Below are positions 22,205-32,968 of a stretch of 64,000 nt of DNA, piece after piece. Location of the stretch: positions 364,069 through 428,068 of the forward strand of contig JAEHOE010000115.1 of assembly GCA_016858145.1 (NCBI GenBank), in the 5' to 3' direction. The notes beneath the pieces were generated by a model. It was given only the letters and a program-made list of their open reading frames with translations. It ran no database searches and was not told the origin of the DNA. Both the position numbers and the translations under genes were made by a program. The stretch comes from Edaphochlamys debaryana. Lineage: Eukaryota > Chlorophyta > Chlorophyceae > Chlamydomonadales. Each line of letters starts with the position of its first letter. Position 1 is the stretch's first letter.

Positions 22205-24998
22205 GGAGAGGGAGTCTGGCGCTGGGTAGGAGGGGGCATATGGGGCAAGCTGGAGCTAGCCGGTGGGGCACCATGACAGGGTCGGGCGGGGTACCTCCAA
22301 GAGCAGCAACCTTTTGCGCGGCAAGAGCTGGCAAGCTGGGTCTGCTAGTTCCGGGGAGGAGCACACCACTGAGCCAACCGCTGAGCGGGCACAGTCTGCA
22401 CGCGCCGCCAGCGGTTGGCATGGCCGTGCCCGCGGGCATCTGCAGCTGCGGGGGCAGTGGCCTCAAGGCGGCGCGCGATCTAGCCGCTACCAAGCTGCTC
22501 TGCGAGGCGTGGAGCAGCAGCCCCGGGACGCCCAGCTTCCCCGCCGTTCATGAGGGGAGGAGGGAGAGGGTCCCCTGCAGATGCTGGGGCTGCTGGGACA
22601 GGTGTGGACCAGAATGATACGTGGCGGCGGCGTATGCGTGGAGGCGGACCTCAGGGCCTCAGGGATGGCGCCGCGGGACCTGGCCGTTACCAGGCCGCGC
22701 TGGATGGCGTCGGGCAGCAGCCCAGTGACAGAGCGCCTGGAGCATACTGGGGAGCTGGGCATTAGGGGGTCCCTGCGGGGCCCCAGCTCTCTGAGGCCCC
22801 GGGCGCCGTGCAGAGGGCCGTGGCGGAGTGCGTTCGGTATTAAAGGTCGCGCGGGAGGGGGTGTAAGATGAGGAGGAGGAGTACATTCGGACGTGCTACT
22901 ATATGTGGCGGTTGCTTTTCTTCTGGGGCTGAGCCATCCGGGGCTTGGCACCAGGAACATGTGGCAAGGATGGTGGGACAGTGAAGGACGTGCAGAGTGT
23001 TGTGGGCCATGCAGGAGCTCTTAAGACCCGCAGATCCACCCCGTCCCTGGCCAAGCCCTTGGACCCCGTGCATGTGCGACTTCGATCTGCCCCCGGTAGC
23101 TGCACGTTGCATTGGCCCCCACTTGTTACTCCCAGGCCCCTGGACTGGAGGCAGGCCCTGGACACGGTATGGGTATAGGTATGCCCACCGGCCCCACGCT
23201 AGCAGTGAACGTTCCCTGAGCAGCCTCGGTTAGCTAGCCCCGTTTCAGGACGCCATTCCCGCTTTCCAAGCTAGACCCTCGCCGGCATCTCCAGCTCCCA
23301 GCTGAGATCAGCGGCAGTGCTCCTGAGAGGAGAGGAGCGCATACGCGGGGCTGCGCGGGGCCCGCTTTCTGCTGTGCGTCCCACTTGTTGACCTCCCCTC
23401 TGCAGTGCGCAGAGCGTGTGTTCACTGCGCAGGTCCAACGGGCGCACTTGCAGGAGTCGCGGGCGTGCAGAAGTGACCGGAGAGAGGCTCCTCCAGTCCC
23501 CCCAGTCCCTGGCGCCGAGGCGAGGGGCAACCGCCGCGCCTTCTTTCCCAGCGGGCAGGACCCCGCCATAGCTTGAGCGTCCGCTTCCATTGTTGGTCGT
23601 GCTTTCACTGCTGCTGCTGCTGCTTACTCAGGGGGGAGGGCAGGAAATGTAATAAAGTACACCACGCTTAAATCGTGCAGAGCTTGGCGAGAGGACGCCA
23701 AATCCGCTTTCAGAATCCAAATTTGCATAGTTTTAGCCCCCAAAGCTAGGAGGGGGGTAGGGGGGGAAGGGGGGTCTCGAACTTTTGGCCAGCTCCCGCC
23801 CGAACTTTCGTCACAGCGGTCTGACGCAGCCCCACGGCCCTTTCCTTGCGTGAAAGCTCGGTATCGAGCAGAGGCCGAACCGTGGGTGTGCCTGAGCACC
23901 ACAGACCATAGGGATGGTGGTCGCAGGGTGGCTGTGGGTGGCACATGTTGACATGTCCGCGCATGGGACACGTCACGACCGACACTGCCACCGCCGCCAG
24001 GCGTCCGGGTGTACTGCTCTGGCCGTAGCTCTCCATATAGGAGGCCTAGGGCATAACCAGCGCGGATGCGAGGTAGCGAGAAATGGTCCATCGTTGCGGG
24101 GATGGTCAGTGGACAGGACCTAAGCCTGATCGACGCTTCCGGTTCAAACTCAAGCTAAGGCAGAGCGCACACGAAGCACAGCCAAATGGCGCAGTAGCCG
24201 AGGAAAACGGGCAACATTATGGCCATGTACGGCAGCGTGTGCCGCGCACGGTAAGGGGGGGGCCGGGGGGGTCGGAGCTTGGTCGGGTGGTGTCGGAAAC
24301 CCTAACCAGCCCGTAAGGTGCAGGAGAGAGGACACGCTTGACGGCTTGAGGGGATGATGTAGTTTGCAACTGGTTCATGCGGGGACGGGGCCAGCCTCCA
24401 ACCGCTCCCGCCTGCCCCAGGGCTGTCCCTTCTCCCGCCCCACCCCTGTTGGCACTGCCCCAAAGTCCGCGCTTACTTTCTACGTGCTACAGACCAGTAC
24501 AGACCTACCGCGCTTCGCTTCGTTGATGTCTTCTACCTACCGTGCCCGCTCCCGCGCCCACCCCGACCAGCACCGCCACAAACCCGCCCCCGCAGCCGCC
24601 CACGTCGCTACTGCCGCCCTCCCCCGCCCTCCTGCACGCTTGTGCACGCTACCCCGCCGCCGCCGGAGCAGGCTCTTGACGGCAGGCGCAGGCGGCGCCG
24701 CCAATGCATCCGAGCGCTTGCCCAACGCCACAGGAGGATCTCGCTCCATGCGACATTCCCCATCCCGCTTGAGGGCGGGGTGAAGCAGCCACCATTAGCT
24801 GCAAAGGGGACCCTCGAGAGTATGGCGCATGGCAGGAGCATCGAGCATGGGCACGTCGCCGCCCGCTGCCTAGCGGGCCTTCCGCGCCCTTGGCCGAGGG
24901 GCAGCGGGCTTGGTGGGCTTCGAGGCCGGGTGGCGTTGGCGTGCCCCGCTCGCTGCCACGCTAAAGGCTTCTGTATCTATGCATTCACAGACGCCGTT

Positions 24999-25266
24999 TC
25001 ATACGAGCTGAGCAGCCAAAGCCGCGTCGATGCGGCATCTGGCTACGCCTCCTTGCCAAGACAAGGTAGGTCGGTAGGCCTGCGGTAGTTGCGCGTGCAG
25101 GGTTGCGGCCTGCGCCATCTCGTGCCCCTCCCGTCTGAACTCCTGCTCGGGCCACACGCCGTTGCATCCTCCGCATTCCATGCACGCTCACCTGCGCCGC
25201 GCGCCCGCGGTTTTCCCCCCCTGCATCGCTGGCCTCGGACTCTGTGCTGCTGGGGTCCGACGCCAT
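24999..25266 (-). other. Possible minus-strand coding remnant with a Cys-rich motif
   Basis: From an ATG at 25266-25264 the minus strand reads an acidic, Ser-rich N-terminus (MASDPSSTESEASDAGGENR). Just beyond, in another frame, comes MECGGCNGVWPEQEFRREG followed by an Ala/Gln-rich stretch to a TGA near 24999. The two parts need a frameshift or an unseen intron. It recalls the start of a mobile-element gene, but I do not recognise the family. Confidence 0.2.
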
Positions 25267-25707
25267 GATCCGCCTGGGTCTCACGCGCGGGGCCCTTCCC
25301 TGCTGATCCCGGATGGGTCGGGTCGCTTGCCAGCCACCCCATCCAGGCCTCACGGACCGCACCCCTCTCTCCACCCTCTCTCCCGCACTTCCTTTCTGCG
25401 TGCCCTTGGCCCCGTCTCCCACAGCCCCTCACTGCTCCACGTCCTCTGTGCCCCTGCCCCTCGGTGCCCCGGGTCCTCTGCACCGTACGGGCCTCGCCGT
25501 GTCCTCTTTGTCGGCTTCTGCCCCACTCGCTCTTTCACGCCTCCCACGCAGTCTCCGGCGGCTCGCAGGCGACGAGGTACGCGGAAGGCAAGGCCAGCAA
25601 GGGGCAACCGAAGCCCGTGGCCGTCCCAAGCCCCACACACACGAGCTACCTGGTGTATGTCAGCTGAGCGTGCGGGCCGGGTGTGCAGCGTCTCCGGCGG
25701 CTCGCTA

Positions 25708-25736
25708 TAGGCCCGGACCCGCCCAGCATCATCATA
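25708..25736 (+). repeat. 29-bp exact dispersed repeat, copy 2
   Basis: Identical to 5607-5635, with unrelated flanks. Confidence 0.6.
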
Positions 25737-25865
25737 CAGACCTGAACTTGAAGGGAGGAGCGCCGTGGCAAACGCGAAGGAGAAGTAGTCAGCCATCGAA
25801 CATGCGCCAAGCCAGGGCGACGGCAGAATAAGCAACAGCAAGCCCAGGAGCCGCCCCAATTCCCC

Positions 25866-25942
25866 TTTCCCCCCGCGGCCCCCCCCCGCCCCCCGCGGCC
25901 CCCCCCCCGCCCCCCGCGGCCCCCCCCCGCCCCCCGCGGCCA
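25866..25942 (+). repeat. C-rich minisatellite
   Basis: Repeats of CCCCCCGCGGCC with C runs of 8 to 10. This kind of sequence often gives base-calling errors. Confidence 0.8.
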
Positions 25943-26098
25943 GTACAGTGGACTCGACCACACAAGCACCTAGTAAGGTCTCTTCGGGGGCACCCTTCGT
26001 GCTCCAGCCATTCGCAAAGGCGGGAGAAGGCGCCGGAGGCTCGGAGGCTGCGAGTTTCGGCATGCGCAAGCACAGTGGCACAAAGCCTCTTGAGCGAA

Positions 26099-26259
26099 CA
26101 AGGGTGTCTGTCCCTCCTCAGGACAGGGAAAAGGGCCGAGCCCCAAACCCCGCGAGGCCGGGCAGCACAGGGGCCGCGCAACCAAGCACTAGGCCCCACA
26201 GCGCCGGAACGCCGCCTCAAGTCAAGGGCCTTCGCAACCGCAAGATTGCAACATTGCAT
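26099..26259 (+). repeat. Dispersed repeat, copy 2 (partner 13327-13478)
   Basis: Near-identical to copy 1 with a short insertion before the terminal GCAACATTGCAT. Its right end lies about 110 bases upstream of the methyltransferase start, so it may form part of that gene's promoter or leader. Confidence 0.75.
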
Positions 26260-26372
26260 CAGACAAAATGGCACGACGGTACGGCAGAGTTCCGGGTACT
26301 TGGGCGGTGCGCCAATATGATCCTGCGCTTCTGTACCTGTCCCAGGCGCCAGCTCTGCAACTCAAGGGCAAA

Positions 26373-27695
26373 ATGATGGCAAGGGCGTCACCTCTGCGCC
26401 TCAACTATCTGTTGATCGCGTTGTTTGTCAGTGGCGCCGCGGTCGGATACCTATCGGCGCACATATGGCAGAAGTCGGACACGCCTGCCTTCCAAGGCGC
26501 CATGTTTCGTGAGGATATCGACCTGGACTTTCTCAAGAACAACCCCTTCAATGGCATCAAGCGCGCGGATGCCTTGCCCAAGGCAGACGCCTTCTCGTGG
26601 ATGCACCGCATTCACCTCTATCCTGACTATATCACAAAGGGCCAGTGGGATGAAGATCGAGGCTTTAACATTCCAGGCAAGGGCTGGGGCTGGGCCACCT
26701 TGAAACTCCAAGCATGCGTGACGGCTTCTGCCTGCTTCTCCGCGTAGTGAACCTCACTGGGCAGTCGTTCCTCGACATTGGCGCGTGGTGAGTGCGGCTC
26801 CACTGTTGAAATCTCGCTGAATGCTGAGCGAGGCCCCGGCGTTAGCCCAGGGGTTGCTCTGCCGCAGGGACGGATACTTCACGTTCTTGGCCGAGGATCG
26901 CGGCGCTTCTCAGGTGACGTCGGTGGATTACTGCTGCTGGTGAGCCAGTGTCGGGGGGGGGGGGGGTGCAGAGAGCACCGTGCTTGCACACGGCCCGGCA
27001 CTTGACGCTGCCGCATGGCGCTCTTTTCCATGCCCAGGGGCGGTCGGGAGTACGGACTGCCTGAGAAGGATGCCGACGTTTGGAAGAAGGGTCAGGGGCT
27101 CTGCTGCCCAGCGGATGGTACGACCTACAAGCTCGCCCATGCGGTGCGTGCGTCCTGGCCTGGGTGGGCTGCTGGTGCGGGCCAGACGTGCATCCTGCGT
27201 ATGACCTTGACGCTCTCCCTTTCTCTCTGTAGGTGAGGAAGTCCCACGCCAAGGCGGTGCGGGTCAACGTGTACGACCTACGGCCCGAGTTTGTTGGTGG
27301 ACAGCACGATGTGGTGCTCTTCGCAGGGGTTCTGTACCACCTGCGGTTCCCCTTCCTAGCACTCACACGGTGAGTACCGTGCAACCCCCGCCGTTCTGTG
27401 GGGGCTAAGCCTGATACCAGAGTGCTCTGACCGCAGCGTGGCGTCTGTGACCAAAAAGCTGATGATCCTAGAGACGACCATTTCGCCCAAGGTGGAGACG
27501 CCGGAGACGAAGGACCAGCCTCTGCTGCTGTTCTATCCGGGCAAGGAGCTGAACAATGACCCAACCAACTGGTTTGATTTTAATGTGGCCTCTCTGTCGG
27601 CCATGCTCCGCACGCTGGGCTTCTCCAAGATCGACGTCGTTTACCGACGCGAGCATGCGGAGTTTCCCCGCGTGGTCATCCATGCTTATCGCTAG
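26373..27695 (+). CDS. Membrane-anchored class I SAM methyltransferase (CmoB/DUF1698-like fold)
   Basis: The ATG at 26373 (or 26376) starts a short N-terminus and one hydrophobic anchor (LNYLLIALFVSGAAVGYL). I place exons at 26373 to ~26700, ~26715-26787, 26868-26939, 27038-27143, 27233-27369 and 27437-27695. The SAM-binding loop reads SFLDIGAWDGYFTFLAEDRG, followed by VTSVDY, then HDVVLFAGVLYHLRFPFLAL and KLMILETTI, which match the Methyltransf_9/CmoB-like family. FYPGKELNNDPTNWF precedes the end. Between the first two exons the frame changes with no standard intron: either a very short GC-AG intron or a frameshift. The upstream in-frame ATG at 26268 is less likely because it abuts a repeat. 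The substrate is unknown. A TGTAA motif lies at 28021. A 920-bp piece of this gene is duplicated at 30466-31385. Confidence 0.7.
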
Positions 27696-28020
27696 TGCAG
27701 CAAAAGCTGCCTTGGGCCGACGTAGCCGTGCGCCCTGGGAGCACGACGCGTTGTTATCGGGCAAAGCGAGGGCTGGCTGGCAAAGGTGTTGGCCTTGCTG
27801 CGGCTGGCGATGCGCCCGGAGGTTGATGCTGGATGTTGTACAGGACCCGGTTGGCCTTGGTGGGTGCCTCGGGTTTTGGCCTGTGGGAGGTTGCGCTCAA
27901 CCGATAAACCCGGCCCCGAACCAGTCGCTTGTTGCCAACAGGGTCTTGGGCGGAGGGCTGTGGGGGGTTGCGCTCAACCGACAAACGTATGCCGCCGTCC
28001 TTGGGGTTCCACGCTGGGGC

Positions 28021-28025
28021 TGTAA
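28021..28025 (+). terminator. TGTAA polyadenylation signal after the methyltransferase
   Basis: This TGTAA lies 326 bases after the stop codon, a normal distance for volvocine 3' ends. Confidence 0.45.
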
Positions 28026-28067
28026 TGTCATTGTGCGACCTTGGCCGAAAGAGCCCGGAGCGCGAGT

Positions 28068-28253
28068 GCCCTCGTCACTGGTATGCATCTTTACGCCCCG
28101 CGGCTGGCCCTCCCGCGTCAGCTGCCAGACGCCCCACAGCAGCCGCTTCTTCGGGCGCCCACGGCAGCCCAGCATGAGACTGGGCTGGATTAGGGTGGGC
28201 GGCAGTGGTGTCCAGATGATTGACGTGGCAAGGGCCGCATCGTGGAGCCGAAG
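28068..28253 (+). repeat. Diverged repeat downstream of the methyltransferase (partner 31412-31689)
   Basis: Shared blocks include GCCCTCGTCACT, GTCAGCTGCCAGACGC and GTGGCAAGGGCCGCATCGTG, in the same order. The partner follows the partial methyltransferase copy, so gene and repeat share their order in both places even though the repeat is much more diverged. Confidence 0.65.
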
Positions 28254-28307
28254 CATCGGGCTCTTCCTCTGCCCCTCCTCCTCCGCCCCCGCTGCAGCCG
28301 TGGGGTA

Positions 28308-28540
28308 CTGTGCTCGCAGGGGCCGTGCAGCGTAGTCCGGACGACGAAGAAGGGGGATGCAGCTGAGCGCGTCGACGTAGCCGCTGCCACAACGCGCTAG
28401 AAGAAGGCAGGGTGCCAGCAGGGTGCATCGCCGAGGCAGGGGCTAACCTAGGGGCAGCCGCGCGCGGAAACGGTACTTTCCTGGCTCCTGGTGTCGAGGC
28501 CCCCGGTGTTGTGCGTGCAGGCGGCCGCCAGTCCCGCTAT
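28308..28540 (+). repeat. Diverged dispersed repeat, copy 2 (partner 5186-5430)
   Basis: Same block order as copy 1, starting GCTCGCAGGGGCCGTG and ending in GTGCGTGCAGGCGG. Confidence 0.55.
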
Positions 28541-29103
28541 TAGAGCACGTTGGCCCACCTGTGATCAAAGTGAAGCGCAGCGTCGAGTCAGCTTGTGGTG
28601 TTGCGAATTGCGGTGCGTGTGCAGTGCCAAGGGGAAAGTGTCAGTGGCAGGGACGGCTGGTAAGTAGCTGACCAGGGTACGGCTCTAGACGCTTCATCCC
28701 GCCATCCCGCGTGCACTAATGCAGCTTACTCGACACCAAGGAGCCGACACTGGAACCGCAAAGTTTTGGGAGGGGCAAGGGAGAAGCGCGCGAGGGGGCC
28801 GACGAAGCCCATCCGAAGACGACGTAGGCGTAGGAATATGTAGGCTGCAGACGGTGAAGGTGTAGGGCTGAGGCTGCCTTACGCTCATAGACACCGGCCG
28901 CACCGCCCGCGTGCAAAGTTTGCTGTGCAACACGCGCTGGCGCAAGCTGCCTTGAGGCGAACCGGAAGCAGTGGAGATACCTGCGAGGCTGCGGGCTGGG
29001 GCTGGTGGGCTGGGCGCTGGGGTCAGCTGAGTGCCCGTGGGGAGGGAGGGGGCTCAGCTGGGGGGGGCCACAGTGCACGTGCTCCGCCGGGGCAGCTGAC
29101 CCG

Positions 29104-29631
29104 TGTTGCTATCTTAGTGCGGAAGTGCGGGGGAGTGAGGCCATCCCGCACTTTTAGTGACGGAACGAGCCCTCGAGTGCGGAAGCGCCCGCACTCTTGT
29201 CGCAAACTTTGGTTACAAGTGCGGCCCGCGCTGGCACTTTTTGGCCCTTCTGGCGGCTCAAGTGCGGGGGGCCCCCAACCCCTGGGGGGCCCACCGAACG
29301 GGCGCGGCCAGCCGGGCAGGCATTCCCCTGCCCACCCCAGCCGTCCAGCCCACATCTCACACACTTGCAGCACACTTTCAGACCCCCAGCTGCCAGCCCC
29401 CGCTTGTAACAGGCCTTTTGAACGCCGCGCCCTCGGCAGCGCCTTCCGCCGCATACCACCCAACCCTCCCGCATACATTGTCTGGCGGCAAGGGCTAGCC
29501 AAGTGCGGCTGCACGTTTTGGGCCGCCAAGGGCCACGAAGTGCGGCCCGCTTTCGCACTCTTGGGCTTGGACCCGAGGTCCGAGTGCGGGACCTTCCGCA
29601 CATCGGCCCAGGGAAGATAGCAACACTGCAT
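29104..29631. mobile_element. hAT-like MITE with 8-bp target-site duplication
   Basis: The left end reads TGTTGCTATCTT and the right end AAGATAGCAACACTGCAT; 12 to 13 bases are exact inverted complements, with the right end 6 bases longer. CTGACCCG stands directly outside both ends (29096-29103 and 29632-29639), an 8-bp target duplication as made by hAT transposases. The 528-bp interior has no transposase, but GTGCGG and its complement recur about ten times, mostly within 200 bases of each end, as subterminal transposase-binding repeats do. It is therefore a non-autonomous element that needs a transposase from elsewhere. Confidence 0.75.
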
Positions 29632-30465
29632 CTGACCCGCGGGGAAGAGGGACAGGGACAGGGGACGCCGTGGGGTGTCCGCTCGTTGGCCTGCCCCTAT
29701 ACTCCCCGGCCTCCATGCAGTGCACTAGCAACAGGGCCATCTAACACTACACGGAGCGGTATGCGCAGCACATGCAGTCGGTGATGGACTCAGGGGGGAA
29801 ATGAGAAACGGGGGACGAGAGAAACGGGGGACTCATCAGGGGGAAGGGGTCTGTTATTCGAACAACAAGCCCCTCACGGGGGCAGGATCCTCCGAAGATA
29901 ACACCATGCCCCAACCTCAAGGAGCTCAGCGAGAGGGTTTCAAATCCGGTCTCAGAACTGGAAACAGAGGATCACTTGCAGTGTTATGGGGGGGCAAAGT
30001 TCTCGGTCGGTCGTGGGTCGGTCGGGGGGGCCTGTGGGTTTCGTCAGGGGAAACAGGCGCTTCACAGGGCACTTTCCGGCATCGTGAAGCACGCCCAATG
30101 TGTGTAGCATAGCATGGCCTCATGCTTGCAAGCCATCGAACCCCTACCAGCATGGCATGGCTACCCCCGGCCACCCCGGGCCGTCTTCCCCGGTGCTACC
30201 GAAGCCCCCAGGCTTGCACCTCACACATGTACTGCTCGATCATAGCATTGCCCCTCAATGGCATGGTCAATGTTTCCCGGACAACTTGGGCAGAGGAGCA
30301 TGGTGTGTGCGCCTGGTGCGCCCATGATTAGAGAACGCAGGGAGCCGCCCATAGGAACAGGAGCGGCCTCAGATGGAGTACGGGAAGGCCTCGTACGACA
30401 GTGTCTTACACTTTACGGGTCGGTCGGTCGTCGGTCGGGGGGGGGTCCAGGGGTTTGGGGGAATG
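29632..30465. other. Spacer between the MITE and the duplicated methyltransferase fragment
   Basis: G-rich stretches such as GAGAAACGGGGGAC repeats near 29800-29830 and GGTCGGTCG repeats at 30005-30030 and 30418-30440. No gene was recognised. Confidence 0.4.
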
Positions 30466-31385
30466 GGTCGGATACCTATCGGCGCACATATGGCAGAAGT
30501 CGGACACGCCTGCCTTCCAAGGCGCCATGTTTCGTGAGGATATCGACCTGGACTTTCTCAAGAACAACCCCTTCAATGGCATCAAGCGCGCGGATGCCTT
30601 GCCCAAGGCAGACGCCTTCTCGTGGATGCACCGCATTCACCTCTATCCTGACTATATCACAAAGGGCCAGTGGGATGAAGATCGAGGCTTTAACATTCCA
30701 GGCAAGGGCTGGGGCTGGGCCACCTTGAAACTCCAAGCATGCGTGACGGCTTCTGCCTGCTTCTCCGCGTAGTGAACCTCACTGGGCAGTCGTTCCTCGA
30801 CATTGGCGCGTGGTGAGTGCGGCTCCACTGTTGAAATCTCGCTGAATGCTGAGCGAGGCCCCGGCGTTAGCCCAGGGGTTGCTCTGCCGCAGGGACGGAT
30901 ACTTCACGTTCTTGGCCGAGGATCGCGGCGCTTCTCAGGTGACGTCGGTGGATTACTGCTGCTGGTGAGCCAGTGTCGGGGGGGGGGGGGGTGCAGAGAG
31001 CACCGTGCTTGCACACGGCCCGGCACTTGACGCTGCCGCATGGCGCTCTTTTCCATGCCCAGGGGCGGTCGGGAGTACGGACTGCCTGAGAAGGATGCCG
31101 ACGTTTGGAAGAAGGGTCAGGGGCTCTGCTGCCCAGCGGATGGTACGACCTACAAGCTCGCCCATGCGGTGCGTGCGTCCTGGCCTGGGTGGGCTGCTGG
31201 TGCGGGCCAGACGTGCATCCTGCGTATGACCTTGACGCTCTCCCTTTCTCTCTGTAGGTGAGGAAGTCCCACGCCAAGGCGGTGCGGGTCAACGTGTACG
31301 ACCTACGGCCCGAGTTTGTTGGTGGACAGCACGATGTGGTGCTCTTCGCAGGGGTTCTGTACCACCTGCGGTTCCCCTTCCTAGC
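30466..31385 (+). pseudogene. 920-bp duplicated fragment of the methyltransferase gene
   Basis: Bases 30466-31385 match 26441-27360 at a constant offset of 4025 with no indel and no difference that I can see, introns included. The fragment starts inside the anchor-encoding exon, so it lacks the start codon, and breaks off inside the fifth exon, so it lacks the rest of the domain. Immediately right, GCCCTAGTGTATG leads into another sequence. It cannot encode a complete enzyme. Perfect identity, introns included, implies a very recent duplication, gene conversion or an assembly artefact. Confidence 0.85.
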
Positions 31386-31411
31386 CCTAGTGTATGACCT
31401 AAGCCAGACTT

Positions 31412-31689
31412 GCCCTCGTCACTTGTATTCATCTCTTTAGCCTAAGGCCTAGTCACTTGTGTGCATCTCCTTAGCCCAAGGCCTAGGACATGGGTCCGCG
31501 GCAAACGTGGAGCCCTCCTGGGTCAGCTGCCAGACGCGACTCCGGGGGGGGCGGGCGGCAGCGGCCGCTTCTCTCGGGCGCCCAGGGCAGCCCAAGGTGA
31601 GGCCACGGGGTGAGGCTGGGCCGGATTAGGGAGGGCGGCAGCGGTGTCTAGATGATCAACGTGGCAAGGGCCGCATCGTGGAGGCGAAG
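31412..31689 (+). repeat. Diverged repeat, partner of 28068-28253
   Basis: It ends GTGGCAAGGGCCGCATCGTG and contains an internal duplication around CTTAGCC-AAGGCCTA (31435-31490) that the partner lacks. Confidence 0.65.
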
Positions 31690-31765
31690 TAGCCATGCGC
31701 CATGCAGGCATGTAAGGCGAGCAGAGCCCGGCATTGCGGCGGCACTGAGCGACACAGGGTTGCAC

Positions 31766-32180
31766 AATACGGCAGCCCCCAGTGCCAATACGCGTATTAA
31801 TACGCAATACGACCCCCTCGCCGCTAATACGGCTGAATACGGCTTTAATACGGCGGCGCCCAGCCGTATTACTACGGCAGCGTACGGCAGCCCATATGCC
31901 CGCCCCATATATGACGGCCGCCTTGTGCACGAGCGAATGCGCTCCGCGTTCACGTAGAAGCGCAGGGAATGCGTAGGGCATCGGCTACGGCGGAACGGAC
32001 AGCTGAGCTGCTGACCGACGCACCCGAGCACCCCACGTTACCCCCCCCCCCCCCCCAACCTCCGCCGGCCCCCGGCTGCCCGGCCGGTACCCCCGCGCCG
32101 CATGCCGTATTAATACGGAGCGAGAGGCCGTATCCGTATAAATACGTATCCGTATCAATACGGGGACTGATACGTATCGG
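31766..32180. repeat. Cluster of AATACG/CGTATT hexamers
   Basis: Thirteen exact copies in both orientations, some joined as palindromes such as AATACGCGTATT and CGTATTAATACG, in two groups (31766-31895 and 32104-32163). The spacers are unequal, so this is not a simple tandem array. Confidence 0.8.
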
Positions 32181-32968
32181 CAACCCTGGAGCGACACATG
32201 ATTCACCGCTGTCGCATGCCTAGCGATCGTGCAACTGTGGGCCTGCGCGGTCACGCCTCCCACCCCCCTCCCTGTACGCTGTACTATTATCGTAGGTGTG
32301 TGTACGTACGCTGGGCAGCACAGCGAGGCAGAGCGACTGGTCGATGGAATTGCGGAAAGGCGGTGAAGAGCGGCAGCGTGCCGGGAGCAGGCTGTTCCCG
32401 TCACGCTCTCCGGCACGGCCTGCCGGTGCGCCAGTCATTTGAGCGAACCACATTCTGTACCTAAGTGAGCTAGTGCTACGTGAGCACGCTGTCTTTCCAG
32501 CGTGAACTGGCGTGAACGACGACATAACACGCGCTTGACTCCCTCGTCCCGGGCGGCCAAGCAATGACGCTGTCGCTTGCAGCTCTGGGGGCGCAAGACT
32601 TGGTCCATGTTGGGCCAGGTTCAGGCAGGGGGCGGGGCAGGAGTGTCCATAGACAACGGGGGGGGGGGGGGGGGCAAGGGGGCGTGGGGGTCATGACAGA
32701 GGACACGCGGCCGTGCCCAACCGCGATCAGTCCTTCGAAGGCGTGTCGGTGTTGTGGCCGCTATCTACCAGCTCAACGCAGGCATCAGCACGACGTAAAC
32801 CTCCCAACAGCAGCTTATCAGCTTCTTTGCAGCATAGTGACAATCCCCTCAAAAGGACTTGGACCATAGAGGACCATAAGGACTTGCCGCTATCCAAGAA
32901 CACCGCAATCAGCTTTGCTGAGCTGTGACGCGGCGTGCAAGCCACAACCTTGCGACCTTACTTTTGCA

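Larger units (their letters stand above)
22205..26372. other. Gene-poor spacer
   Basis: GC-rich anonymous sequence with a CTG microsatellite (23609-23624), a C-rich minisatellite (25866-25942), a dispersed-repeat copy (26099-26259) and the 29-bp repeat (25708-25736). A weak minus-strand coding candidate lies at 24999-25266. Nothing else could be supported. Confidence 0.4.
27696..29103. other. Spacer with dispersed repeats
   Basis: It contains the methyltransferase 3' untranslated region with a TGTAA motif, and the left members of two diverged repeat pairs (28068-28253 and 28308-28540). No exon was recognised. Confidence 0.45.
31386..32968. other. Spacer with repeat partner, AATACG cluster and homopolymers
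   Basis: It holds the second member of a diverged repeat (31412-31689), a cluster of AATACG/CGTATT hexamers (31766-32180), a 16-base C run (32041-32056) and a 17-base G run (32658-32674). The promoter of the gene at 32969 must lie at the right end. No exon was recognised. Confidence 0.45.

Noticed and set aside
24180..24250. Possible first exon MAMYGSVCRA before GTAAGG
   Set aside because: A single short ATG-to-donor piece without any supportable following exon.
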